Origin: Panagrolaimus kolymaensis
Taxonomy: Eukaryota; Nematoda; Chromadorea; Rhabditida; Panagrolaimidae
Reading direction: 5' to 3'
Assembly: GCA_028622995.1 (NCBI GenBank)
Contig: JAJQJQ010000036.1
Location: forward strand, 2,582,705 to 2,646,704
DNA: 64,000 nt
In this document: positions 28,451 through 34,621 of the stretch, piece by piece
Numbering within the stretch: the stretch's first letter is position 1
How the letters are laid out: each line of letters opens with the position of its first letter
The notes under the pieces: generated by a model
The model's input: only the letters and a program-made list of their open reading frames with translations
Told to the model about the DNA's origin: nothing
Database searches by the model: none
Position numbers and translations under genes: made by a program

Positions 28451-29821
28451 TGATATGCCTGGATCGAAAAAAACATAAATTTCCTTGCTGCATTTTCATT
28501 TTTATAATTAAATAAAACGTTTCATTCAGAAAAGATTCGATTAAAATATTGAAAAAATAAATGAAAAAAGCAGGTTTCAATAGTTTTGATATGCCTGGAT
28601 CGAACCAAACTTAAATTTTCTTGCAGTAAAATTATTTTTATAATTTATTAAAGCGTTTCATTCAGAAAAGCTTCGATTAAAATATTGAAAAAATAAATGA
28701 AAAAAGCAGGTTTCAATAGTTTTGATATGCCTGGATCGAACCAAACTTAAATTTTCTTGCAGTAATATTATTTTTATAATTAAATACAACGTTTCATTCA
28801 GAAAAGCTTCGATTAAAATAATGAAAAAATAAATGAAAAAAGCAGGTTTCAATAGTTTTGATATGCCTGGATCGAACCAAACTTAAATTTTCTTGCAGTA
28901 ATATTATTTTTATAATTAAATACAACGTTTCATTCAGAAAAGCTTCGATTAAAATAATGAAAAAATAAATCAAAAATGCAGGTTTCAATAGTTTTGATAT
29001 GCCTGGATCGAAAAAAACATAAATTTCCTTGCTGCATTTTCATTTTTATAATTAAATAAAACGTTTCATTCAGAAAAGATTCGATTAAAATATTGAAAAA
29101 ATAAATGAAAAAAGCAGGTTTCAATAGTTTTGATATGCCTGGATCGAACCAAACTTAAATTTTCTTGCAGTAAAATTATTTTTATAATTTATTAAAGCGT
29201 TTCATTCAGAAAAGCTTCGATTAAAATATTGAAAAAATAAATCAAAAATGCAGGTTTCAATAGTTTTGATATGCCTGGATCGAAAAAAACATAAATTTCC
29301 TTGCTGCATTTTCATTTTTATAATTAAATAAAACGTTTCATCCAGAAAAGATTCGATTAAAATATTGAAAAAATAAATCAAAAATGCAGGTTTCAATAGT
29401 TTTGATATGCCTGGATCGAACCAAACTTAAATTTTCTTGCAGTAATATTATTTTTATAATTAAATACAACGTTTCATTCAGAAAAGCTTCGATTAAAATA
29501 ATGAAAAAATAAATCAAAAATGCAGGTTTCAATAGTTTTGATATGCCTGGATCGAAAAAAACATAAATTTCCTTGATGAATTTTTATTTTTATAATTTAT
29601 TAAAGCGTTTCATTCAGAAAAGCTTCGATTAAAATATTGAAAAAATAAATGAAAAATGCAGGTTTCAATAGTTTTGATATGCCTGGATCGAACCAAACTT
29701 AAATTTTCTTGCAGTAATATTATTTTTATAATTAAATACAACGTTTCATTCAGAAAAGCTTCGATTAAAATAATGAAAAAATAAATCAAAAATGCAGGTT
29801 TCAATAGTTTTGATATGCCTG

Positions 29822-30104
29822 GATCGAAAAAATCATAAATTTCCTTGCTGCTTTTTCAATTTTATAATTTATTAAAGCGTTTCATTGTTGAAAGATTGAA
29901 TCTAAATTTTACAAAGAATTTCAAAAACGCAGGTGTCAATAGTTTTGATATGCCTGGATCGAAAAAAACATAAATTTCCTTGCTGCATTTTCATTTTTAT
30001 AATTAAATAAAACGTTTCATTCAGAAAAGATTCGATTAAAATATTGAAAAAATAAATGAAAAAAGCAGGTTTCAATAGTTTTGATATGCCTGGATCGAAC
30101 CAAA
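29822..30104. repeat. Right edge of the satellite and junction with the retroelement
   Basis: The last monomers switch back to the GTTGAAAGATTGAATC tail (about 29,885-29,930), after 16 kb in which the other tail dominates. The array then ends within the linker of the next monomer. Satellite identity holds through GATCGAACCAAA (ending 30,104); from 30,105 the sequence is that of the 5 kb unit. CAAA (30,101-30,104) fits both sides, so the join has a 4-base ambiguity or microhomology. The other end of the insertion is not in the window, so no target-site duplication can be tested. Confidence 0.85.
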
Positions 30105-30124
30105 AAATAAAAAAGTTTTGTAAA

Positions 30125-30186
30125 AAAGTCAACACAACATTAAGGTTGTGCAAGAATTGCATTAAAAGCAATTACTTGAAGACTTT
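30125..30186 (-). other. Three-way-junction RNA motif, copy 0
   Basis: Outer stem AAAGTC (30,125-30,130) pairs with GACTTT (30,181-30,186). Inside it, CACAAC (30,133-30,138) pairs with GTTGTG (30,145-30,150) around the loop ATTAAG. CAAGAATTGC (30,151-30,160) pairs with GCAATT plus CTTG (30,168-30,178, one bulged A). The stems differ in sequence from copies 1 and 2 but the fold and the ATTAAG loop are the same. Strand is assigned to the RT transcript by inference; the inverted repeats read equally well on either strand. Confidence 0.65.
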
Positions 30187-30234
30187 AGGTTATGATAGTT
30201 AAAGAAATAAAATCAAAAATCAAAATTGTAAATA

Positions 30235-30301
30235 AATGTCACAACAGCATTAAGGCTGTTAGCTAAGCTTTGCTAATGCAATAACTTAGTTTAATGACAT
30301 T
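30235..30301 (-). other. Three-way-junction RNA motif, copy 1
   Basis: Outer stem AATGTCA (30,235-30,241) with TGACATT (30,295-30,301). First arm AACAGC (30,243-30,248) with GCTGTT (30,255-30,260), loop ATTAAG. Second arm CTAAG (30,263-30,267) with CTTAG (30,285-30,289), topped by TTGC/GCAA. Relative to copy 0 both bases of several pairs have changed while pairing is kept. Confidence 0.65.
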
Positions 30302-30312
30302 GTGAATAAATA

Positions 30313-30364
30313 AAATTCAACTTAAAAAAAATCACTTTAAAGCGAGATCTTTAAGATTGAATTT
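30313..30364 (-). other. Bulged 14-bp hairpin, first copy
   Basis: AAATTCAA plus CTTAAA (30,313-30,326) pairs with TTTAAG, bulged A, TTGAATTT (30,350-30,364). The loop contains GCGAGATC. It lies 11 bases beyond junction motif 1, and the same pair of elements is repeated 183 bases later, so the two form one duplicated module. Confidence 0.6.
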
Positions 30365-30417
30365 TTTTGATTTATTGATTTTTGAATGTTAAAAAAATCA
30401 AAAAATATAAATGAATG

Positions 30418-30484
30418 AATGTCATAACAGCATTAAGGTTGTTAGCTAAGCTTTGCTAATGCAATAACTTAGTTTAATGACATT
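30418..30484 (-). other. Three-way-junction RNA motif, copy 2
   Basis: Outer stem AATGTCAT (30,418-30,425) with ATGACATT (30,477-30,484), one pair longer than in copy 1. First arm AACAGC (30,426-30,431) with GTTGTT (30,438-30,443), loop ATTAAG. The C-to-T change relative to copy 1 leaves a G-U pair on the plus-strand RNA but an A-C mismatch on the minus-strand RNA, a hint worth testing about which strand is the functional RNA. Confidence 0.65.
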
Positions 30485-30495
30485 GGAAATAAATA

Positions 30496-30546
30496 AAATT
30501 CAACTTAAAAAAAACACATTAAAGCGAGATCTTTAAGATTGAATTT
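30496..30546 (-). other. Bulged 14-bp hairpin, second copy
   Basis: AAATTCAA and CTTAAA (30,496-30,509) pair with TTTAAG, bulged A, TTGAATTT (30,532-30,546). Stem and bulge are identical to the first copy; only the loop differs by a few bases. Confidence 0.6.
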
Positions 30547-30565
30547 TTATGGTTTTATTATTTTT

Positions 30566-30672
30566 GGATGTTTCGGCCCTGAACCCTAAACATCCTAATT
30601 ATAAAAGTAAATTTGTATTTTACATTTGTTTGAAAAGGAAACCTGCATCGTTGGGCCTCATCAGTAGAGTTC
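30566..30672 (-). ncRNA. Hammerhead ribozyme strands, permuted order (unit 1)
   Basis: All conserved hammerhead parts are present on the RT-sense strand. Strand A (30,672-30,653): GAACTCTA, core CTGATGA, GGCCC. Strand C (30,595-30,581): GGATGT, T, TAGGGTTC, with the predicted cut between 30,589 and 30,588 after a GUU triplet. Strand B (30,579-30,566): GGGCC, GAA, ACATCC. Pairing gives stem I of 8 bp (one G-U), stem II of 5 G/C pairs, stem III of 6 bp. Hammerheads are known in PLE terminal repeats. The oddity is the linear order A-C-B instead of a cyclic A-B-C, so a single copy must fold as a pseudoknot, or strands from neighbouring units or molecules must combine. Confidence 0.75.
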
Positions 30673-30811
30673 GATGGTCTAAGGTTTGAAATAAAATTAT
30701 AATAAAATTAAAGAGTTTAGTTGAGCGATGATGAAAGTTGAAAAAAAGGGAAAAAGAAATTAGAGAAAAAATAAATTTTTTGAAGATTGAAAAAAGGAAG
30801 TGGTTATTTTG

Positions 30812-30820
30812 GCTTTATAT
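30812..30820 (+). promoter_or_regulatory. Possible TATA-like element upstream of the accessory gene
   Basis: GCTTTATATGCAT lies about 92 bases before the ATG at 30,912. In such AT-rich sequence the match is weak evidence; no other promoter element was recognised. Confidence 0.2.
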
Positions 30821-30911
30821 GCATAAGAGCAATAATATTTTATCGTTGTTGTTTTGAAGCAATGTTTAGTATCATCCAATAATTGTTAGAATTCTAAAGC
30901 TAATTCAAGAA

Positions 30912-31666
30912 ATGCCACAGAAGCGACCAATTGAACGTGATATTAATGGTGATGAAGGAATGCATTCAGGAGCCAAAATGCCTAATTTGGACTTGCAGGT
31001 ATGTTTTATAATTTATATAATTTTCTCATCTTTTTACTTTTTGTTTTTTAGGATCAAATTGATAAATTGTCTTCAGTTGTTAATGTATTGGCTCCCGTTG
31101 TTCATCGATTGGATGCAGATAATTCAAAAGAATTTTTGATGATTTACAATGTTGATTTTGCACTTACAAACAATAGAAAGGATAATCGTAAATTATTGCT
31201 CAATGGCGTGTTTGAATTACTGGATCATATTTTGGATAAAAATTATTCATCAACCGCTGTTGGATCTCCAGAATATCTTGGTAAAACTGAAAAGAAATTC
31301 ATTAAAGTTAAACTTGGTTCGCTATTGGTTAATAATGTTATGGATTCACTTCATCGCCTGAAAACGTTCAAGCCAAAGCTGTTTAAAGTTAATGGTCGAA
31401 TTGATGTTCAACGATGTTTATCAAATAGTTCAATGAAGAAACGGAAGATTGGATTAATTATCAAGCAAGAATTGATCGCTATGTTCAAGGATATGCTGCA
31501 TCAAAAGAAGATTAATGCTGTACCTTTTGTTCTGCTTAAAGGTAATACAATTAAAGTAGGAGCTGATGAACCTAAAACTTTTGATATTGTTAAAGATCTA
31601 ATTGTAAATTTTAACTTTTGTTTAATGCATTTTATCTTGTTTTGTATATTTTGTCTTTGTAAGTAA
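30912..31666 (+). CDS. Accessory protein of unknown function, one intron (unit 1)
   Basis: Spliced gene: exon 1 30,912-30,998, intron 30,999-31,051 (53 bases, GTATGT to TTTTTTAG, phase 0), exon 2 31,052-31,666. The predicted protein is 233 aa. The start MPQKRPIERD lies in exon 1; unspliced, the frame runs into intron sequence. The exon junction falls in a helical stretch (LDLQ/DQIDKLSSVVNVL) that could be a short coiled coil. The middle is rich in Lys and Leu, with a basic cluster MKKRKIG that could be a nuclear signal. If translation runs to the TAA at 31,664 the last 18 residues are hydrophobic (FCLMHFILFCIFCLCK); a second splice could replace them. I do not recognise the family. The gene is convergent with the RT gene, whose stop codon lies 47 bases away. 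Confidence 0.7.
30999..31051 (+). other. Spliceosomal intron in the accessory gene (unit 1)
   Basis: A 53-base AT-rich insert with GTATGT donor and a pyrimidine-rich TTTTTTAG acceptor, phase 0, joining CAG (Q) to GAT (D). Because it is oriented antisense to the RT, it would not be removed from the RT-sense genomic RNA and so can survive retrotransposition. Equivalent introns exist at the same offset in every unit. Confidence 0.75.
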
Positions 31667-31745
31667 TATTCAAATAAACTTATGTAACTTTTTGTATTTC
31701 TTATTTGTTCAGTTAAATGAAGTTAAAGTATTTGTGTTTGTTTAG
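31604..31745 (+). other. Possible second intron and exon 3 of the accessory gene
   Basis: GTAAAT at 31,604 and TTGTTCAG ending at 31,712 could bound a 109-base phase-0 intron. Exon 3 (31,713-31,745) would then encode LNEVKVFVFV and end at TAG. That gives a 223-aa protein without the hydrophobic tail, and exon 3 would overlap the last 33 bases of the RT frame in antisense. An AATAAA inside the putative intron argues for the unspliced end instead. Confidence 0.35.
31673..31678 (+). terminator. Polyadenylation signal of the accessory gene
   Basis: AATAAA begins 7 bases after the TAA stop codon at 31,664-31,666, a plausible cleavage and polyadenylation signal for the plus-strand gene. It is repeated at the same offset in each unit. 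AATAAA is common by chance in this composition. Confidence 0.4.
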
Positions 31746-34490
31746 AACTTTATTCTTGTGTTTTTTGATTGTTTCTTTATGGTAATTATTGCGTATCAGT
31801 AGGTTTTCTAGATTTTCATAGGCGTTTTTAAAGTTATGTTTATTGCTTGAAACTCTCGCTGTTCTTAATGTTTCTCCCTCAATTATGTTATGTTTATAAA
31901 CTGTAGGAATATTTGAGCGATAATTTGAGTATCTAAGCACGTCAAAGGTGTATGCGTCAGTTTTATTATATAAATTGTAGTTGATTCCTTGATTTAATTC
32001 AACCGTAATATCGAGGTAATTTGTTTTAAATTCGGATTCATGTGTAGTTTCGAGTGTTAAACTTTCATGGTAAATATTATTGGCAATTTTTTGAAAGTCG
32101 ATATTTTTATGGTTGATTACAATTATGTCGTCCATGTATCTGGATGGAGCAATATTTTTTACAAAAAATTGGTTTTCTTTATTATGACAGTATTTGTATT
32201 CCATCATAGTCAAAGTTAAATCTGCAATTTCAGGTGAAGCGTTATTGCCTTGTGGAATTCCATTGATTTGTTTAAAAATTATTGTGGCGAATTTTGCATA
32301 GCTATTATCAAGTGTTTGAATTAGTAAATCCATGATATCTTCTTTAGTAAAGCAATTTTCCATCCCATTTTCTTTTGCTTCCCTGAATTGGCAGTAATTA
32401 TATCCAACTTTTAAATATTCCTTTTTACTGTTTTTAAAGCATAATTCAATTAGGTTGCTTATGTTTTGAATTACAACGGTGTGAGGTAAATTAGTAAATA
32501 AGTTGTTAAAATCAGCGCAAAATAATTTTAAATTATCTTTTTTTGTTAAATTTTCTATTTTTTCAATGAACTCTTGACTGTTTTTTATTGACCAATAATT
32601 TTTTAAGCTTGTCCTATTTTCAATAACTTTGCAATAATTTTTTAATTGGTTTTTAAAATGTTTTAATATTTGTTGTAGTTTTTTTGATAGTTCTTTAATT
32701 CCGCTATTACTTGCACCTGTAATAAATCTGAATTTTATTGGGGTTTTATGCAACTTGGGTATTGCGTAAATTTTTGGAATAACTTTTTCTTTTTCACAAT
32801 TCATTTTTATTTTTCTGTTTTCGTTAAGTATGCAGCATTTTGTATAAACTTCGTCTAAATTTATTTCGCTTATTTTATAAGTGTCATTACCTTTAATATT
32901 TTCTTTATCCCATCCTAATTCTTTTTGCAGACTTTCAACGTATAGTTTTTTGCAAGTAAATGCATAGTTATTTGTTGCTTTATCGGCCGTTGTAATAATA
33001 AAATGTTTTTTAATGTTTTCAAGTTCTTTTTTGGCTTTTTGGTTGAAAATTGGTTTATTTTTGTTTAAGTTAAAGAAAAGAGATTTAGCGAGTTTTTTTA
33101 TTTCTTTTTTCCAAAGTTTTTCCAATTTTAAGGCTTGTTTGTTAGTGATTTTATATTTTTTAATTAGTTTATTTTGAAATTGGCAGAAGACTTTATTTAT
33201 TTCTTCTTCGATTTCTTTTTTTGTTACAATATTTATATCTCTAAATTTAGTACCCATTTTTAGTGTTTTTTTAAGATTAAGATTTTTTATAAAGTTAATA
33301 TCCCCCGTTATGATATGTTTATGGTGGTTATCAAAGTATGGATGTTCTGGTGAACACATACATTTAGAGGTGTTGATTTCTTTAACTTGATTTATAGTGA
33401 GGTTATTTAAAAATTGGTTGTAATTAAAAACTTTAGTACTGATCGGTGGCAGACATTTTTTAATTATTCTGAACTTAGCATTGTCGTGTAATATTATTTG
33501 GTTTTCTTTTAATATTTTGTTTAAAATTTTTCCAAGTTTAATTTTATCCAGGACTGGATGGATATGAGTTAGACTTATGTTTAGAAAATTATTTGTTACC
33601 ATTCTAGATTTCTTATCATTAGTTTTAAAACTTAATAGTTTTAAATCGTTTTTTTTAAATGTCAAAGTATTTTCGTCTTTAGTTAATTTATTTTTAATAT
33701 TTTTGGAGGTGTTGTAATAAAGTTGGAATAATTCGTTTGTTTCAGCTGTGATGATTTTATTTTTTATTTCGGTTGAGCTAGTATTATTTAACTTCTTTTT
33801 TCGTTTTCTGTTATTGCCTCTTGTGTTTTTTATTCGTGGAAAGTTGAAATTAAAATATGGCAATTTATCTAATTTTTCTTTTATTAAAGATAAATTTGTT
33901 AGGTTTCCTATTGCCTTAATATTGTCGTTTAATCCATATGGATATGCAGTCATTAAAAGTCTGATCCATGTGTCTTCGGTATTTAAGCGAGTTTGTCTAT
34001 CTTCTAAATCAATATTATCCAGGACATCTATTTCAAAATCATTATTTTCATGATTTATAAAATGTTGGCATAAGACAGTTTTTTCAGTTCCATTTTTGAT
34101 GTTATTTAAATGTTCGCTAATTCTTTGTTTTAATTTTCTTTTTGTTTCTCCTACATATTGCTTTTTGCATATTTTACAAGTTAAGAGATAAACTAAATTA
34201 TTTGAACAGCAATTAAATTTATTGGTTTTACAGGTTAAATATTTATCTTTAGTTACGCTGCTTTCAACAAAATTACGATTATTTAATCTAGGACATACTT
34301 TACAGTTTTTCTTTTTACACTTGTATCCTTCTTGATCTGTAGTTTTAAATGGTTTTATGATTCTTTTTCTTCTTTCCTTTGATATAGTTGCTATGTAATT
34401 TTTATAAAAGTTAAAAGGTTTCGAAATTAGAGTTTTTTTAAACCAATTGGGATGACCCTCCTGGCGGCGGTTTCTCCACCAAGACGGCAC
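31713..34490 (-). CDS. PLE polyprotein: N-terminal GIY-YIG endonuclease plus reverse transcriptase (unit 1)
   Basis: About 925 residues counted from a GTG at 34,490; there is no in-frame AUG before residue 180. Residues 58-66 hold CKKKNCKVC. The GIY-YIG nuclease spans about 98-190: VYLLTC at 100-105, YVGET at 112-116, Arg118, His127, Glu172 in EDTWI, and GLN at 186-188. Two Cys (105, 108) lie between the GIY and YIG parts, with His143 and His147 downstream, matching the zinc-binding CCHH pattern described for Naiad-type PLEs. The RT has the PKLHKTPIKFRFI box (578-590), motif A CADFNNLF with Asp660, motif B GIPQGNNASP (744-753), motif C YMDD with Asp787/788, and a PLE-type thumb. All catalytic residues are present. 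It should nick the target and prime reverse transcription. Most PLEs carry GIY-YIG at the C-terminus. Confidence 0.93.
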   Translation of the reverse strand: MPSWWRNRRQEGHPNWFKKTLISKPFNFYKNYIATISKERRKRIIKPFKTTDQEGYKCKKKNCKVCPRLNNRNFVESSVTKDKYLTCKTNKFNCCSNNLVYLLTCKICKKQYVGETKRKLKQRISEHLNNIKNGTEKTVLCQHFINHENNDFEIDVLDNIDLEDRQTRLNTEDTWIRLLMTAYPYGLNDNIKAIGNLTNLSLIKEKLDKLPYFNFNFPRIKNTRGNNRKRKKKLNNTSSTEIKNKIITAETNELFQLYYNTSKNIKNKLTKDENTLTFKKNDLKLLSFKTNDKKSRMVTNNFLNISLTHIHPVLDKIKLGKILNKILKENQIILHDNAKFRIIKKCLPPISTKVFNYNQFLNNLTINQVKEINTSKCMCSPEHPYFDNHHKHIITGDINFIKNLNLKKTLKMGTKFRDINIVTKKEIEEEINKVFCQFQNKLIKKYKITNKQALKLEKLWKKEIKKLAKSLFFNLNKNKPIFNQKAKKELENIKKHFIITTADKATNNYAFTCKKLYVESLQKELGWDKENIKGNDTYKISEINLDEVYTKCCILNENRKIKMNCEKEKVIPKIYAIPKLHKTPIKFRFITGASNSGIKELSKKLQQILKHFKNQLKNYCKVIENRTSLKNYWSIKNSQEFIEKIENLTKKDNLKLFCADFNNLFTNLPHTVVIQNISNLIELCFKNSKKEYLKVGYNYCQFREAKENGMENCFTKEDIMDLLIQTLDNSYAKFATIIFKQINGIPQGNNASPEIADLTLTMMEYKYCHNKENQFFVKNIAPSRYMDDIIVINHKNIDFQKIANNIYHESLTLETTHESEFKTNYLDITVELNQGINYNLYNKTDAYTFDVLRYSNYRSNIPTVYKHNIIEGETLRTARVSSNKHNFKNAYENLENLLIRNNYHKETIKKHKNKVLNKHKYFNFI

Positions 34491-34500
34491 GAGATGTGTT

Positions 34501-34530
34501 TTAGAGAGCGGCCTCTCTCGGTACAGGCAT
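34501..34530 (-). CDS. Upstream short open reading frame before the RT frame (unit 1)
   Basis: The only AUG in the near leader (34,530) opens a nine-codon frame, MPVPREAAL, ending at TAA (34,503-34,501). It is in a different frame from the RT and stops 10 bases before the GTG codon. It may regulate initiation or be incidental. Confidence 0.3.
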   Translation of the reverse strand: MPVPREAAL

Positions 34531-34621
34531 GAAAACCGTATTTTTTACAACTGCTGGCAGCATGGTCAGATCCCTCCCGTCCGGATCTCCACTTTTATCA
34601 CTCAAAGGCAGTTGAACGGTT
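34503..34621 (-). promoter_or_regulatory. Folded GC-rich 5' leader structure of the RT gene (unit 1)
   Basis: Nested inverted repeats lie just upstream of the RT frame: AACCGT (34,534-34,539) with ACGGTT (34,616-34,621), CAACTGC (34,548-34,554) with GCAGTTG (34,608-34,614), and AGATCC (34,568-34,573) with GGATCT (34,583-34,588), the last extended by TGG/CCA across a small bulge on the RT-sense strand. A separate hairpin AGAGAG/CTCTCT (34,503-34,518) has loop CGGC. The segment from about 34,455 to 34,625 is much richer in G+C than the rest of the unit. The position suggests a translation-initiation element or ribozyme; neither is proven. Confidence 0.6.

Larger units (their letters stand above)
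1..30104. repeat. Satellite array of 135-136 bp monomers
   Basis: The whole stretch is a tandem satellite: the box GATATGCCTGGATCG recurs every 135 or 136 bases from about position 87 to 30,098. Each monomer has a near-invariant core (CAATAGTTTTGATATGCC and flanks) and a second conserved box near AACGTTTCATT. Between them are segments with alternative versions: a linker of the CATAAATTTCCTTGCTGCA type or the CCAAACTTAAATTTTCTTGC type, and a tail of the GTTGAAAGATTGAATC type (135 bp monomers) or the CAGAAAAGCTTCGATT type (136 bp). The first tail dominates 1-3.4 kb, both mix from 3.4 to 13.9 kb, and the second dominates 13.9-29.8 kb. No gene, tRNA or mobile element is visible inside. A centromeric or pericentromeric role is possible but not shown. 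Confidence 0.97.
30105..30911. other. Unit 1 non-coding 3' region (RT sense)
   Basis: No gene is seen in these 807 bases. They hold three three-way-junction motifs, a 183 bp-period duplication (modules 30,235-30,364 and 30,418-30,546, each a junction motif followed by a bulged hairpin), the hammerhead strands, and about 240 bases of A/G-rich sequence leading into the plus-strand gene. Confidence 0.8.

Noticed and set aside
292..29804. Dozens of 64-codon minus-strand reading frames in the satellite
   Set aside because: They are the same frame recurring with each pair of monomers; the 136 bp period is not a multiple of three, so no long frame is kept, and no start context or known domain is present.
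1..30104. CRISPR-like repeat array
   Set aside because: There are no short repeats with unique spacers: whole 135-136 bp monomers are related throughout, and no cas genes are near.
30912..31139. 75-codon unspliced reading of the accessory gene start
   Set aside because: Reads through the 53-base intron into a second frame; the splice at 30,998/31,052 gives a far longer product.
31149..31361. 70-codon plus-strand frame inside the accessory gene
   Set aside because: Out-of-frame shadow of exon 2; the spliced frame is longer and continuous across the intron.
33748..34053. 101-codon plus-strand frame (also at the same offset in other units)
   Set aside because: Lies entirely antisense within the GIY-YIG/RT frame and has no recognisable domain; a composition shadow.
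31713..34490. Retron, diversity-generating or group II intron RT
   Set aside because: The PKLHK box, thumb region and GIY-YIG domain are Penelope-like; no msr/msd, template repeat or intron domain V was seen, and the neighbouring gene has a spliceosomal intron.
34548..34614. HDV-like ribozyme in the RT leader
   Set aside because: GCATGGTC and a CTCC-containing loop recall HDV, but the required double pseudoknot (P1 with P1.1 and the catalytic C region) could not be assembled on either strand.
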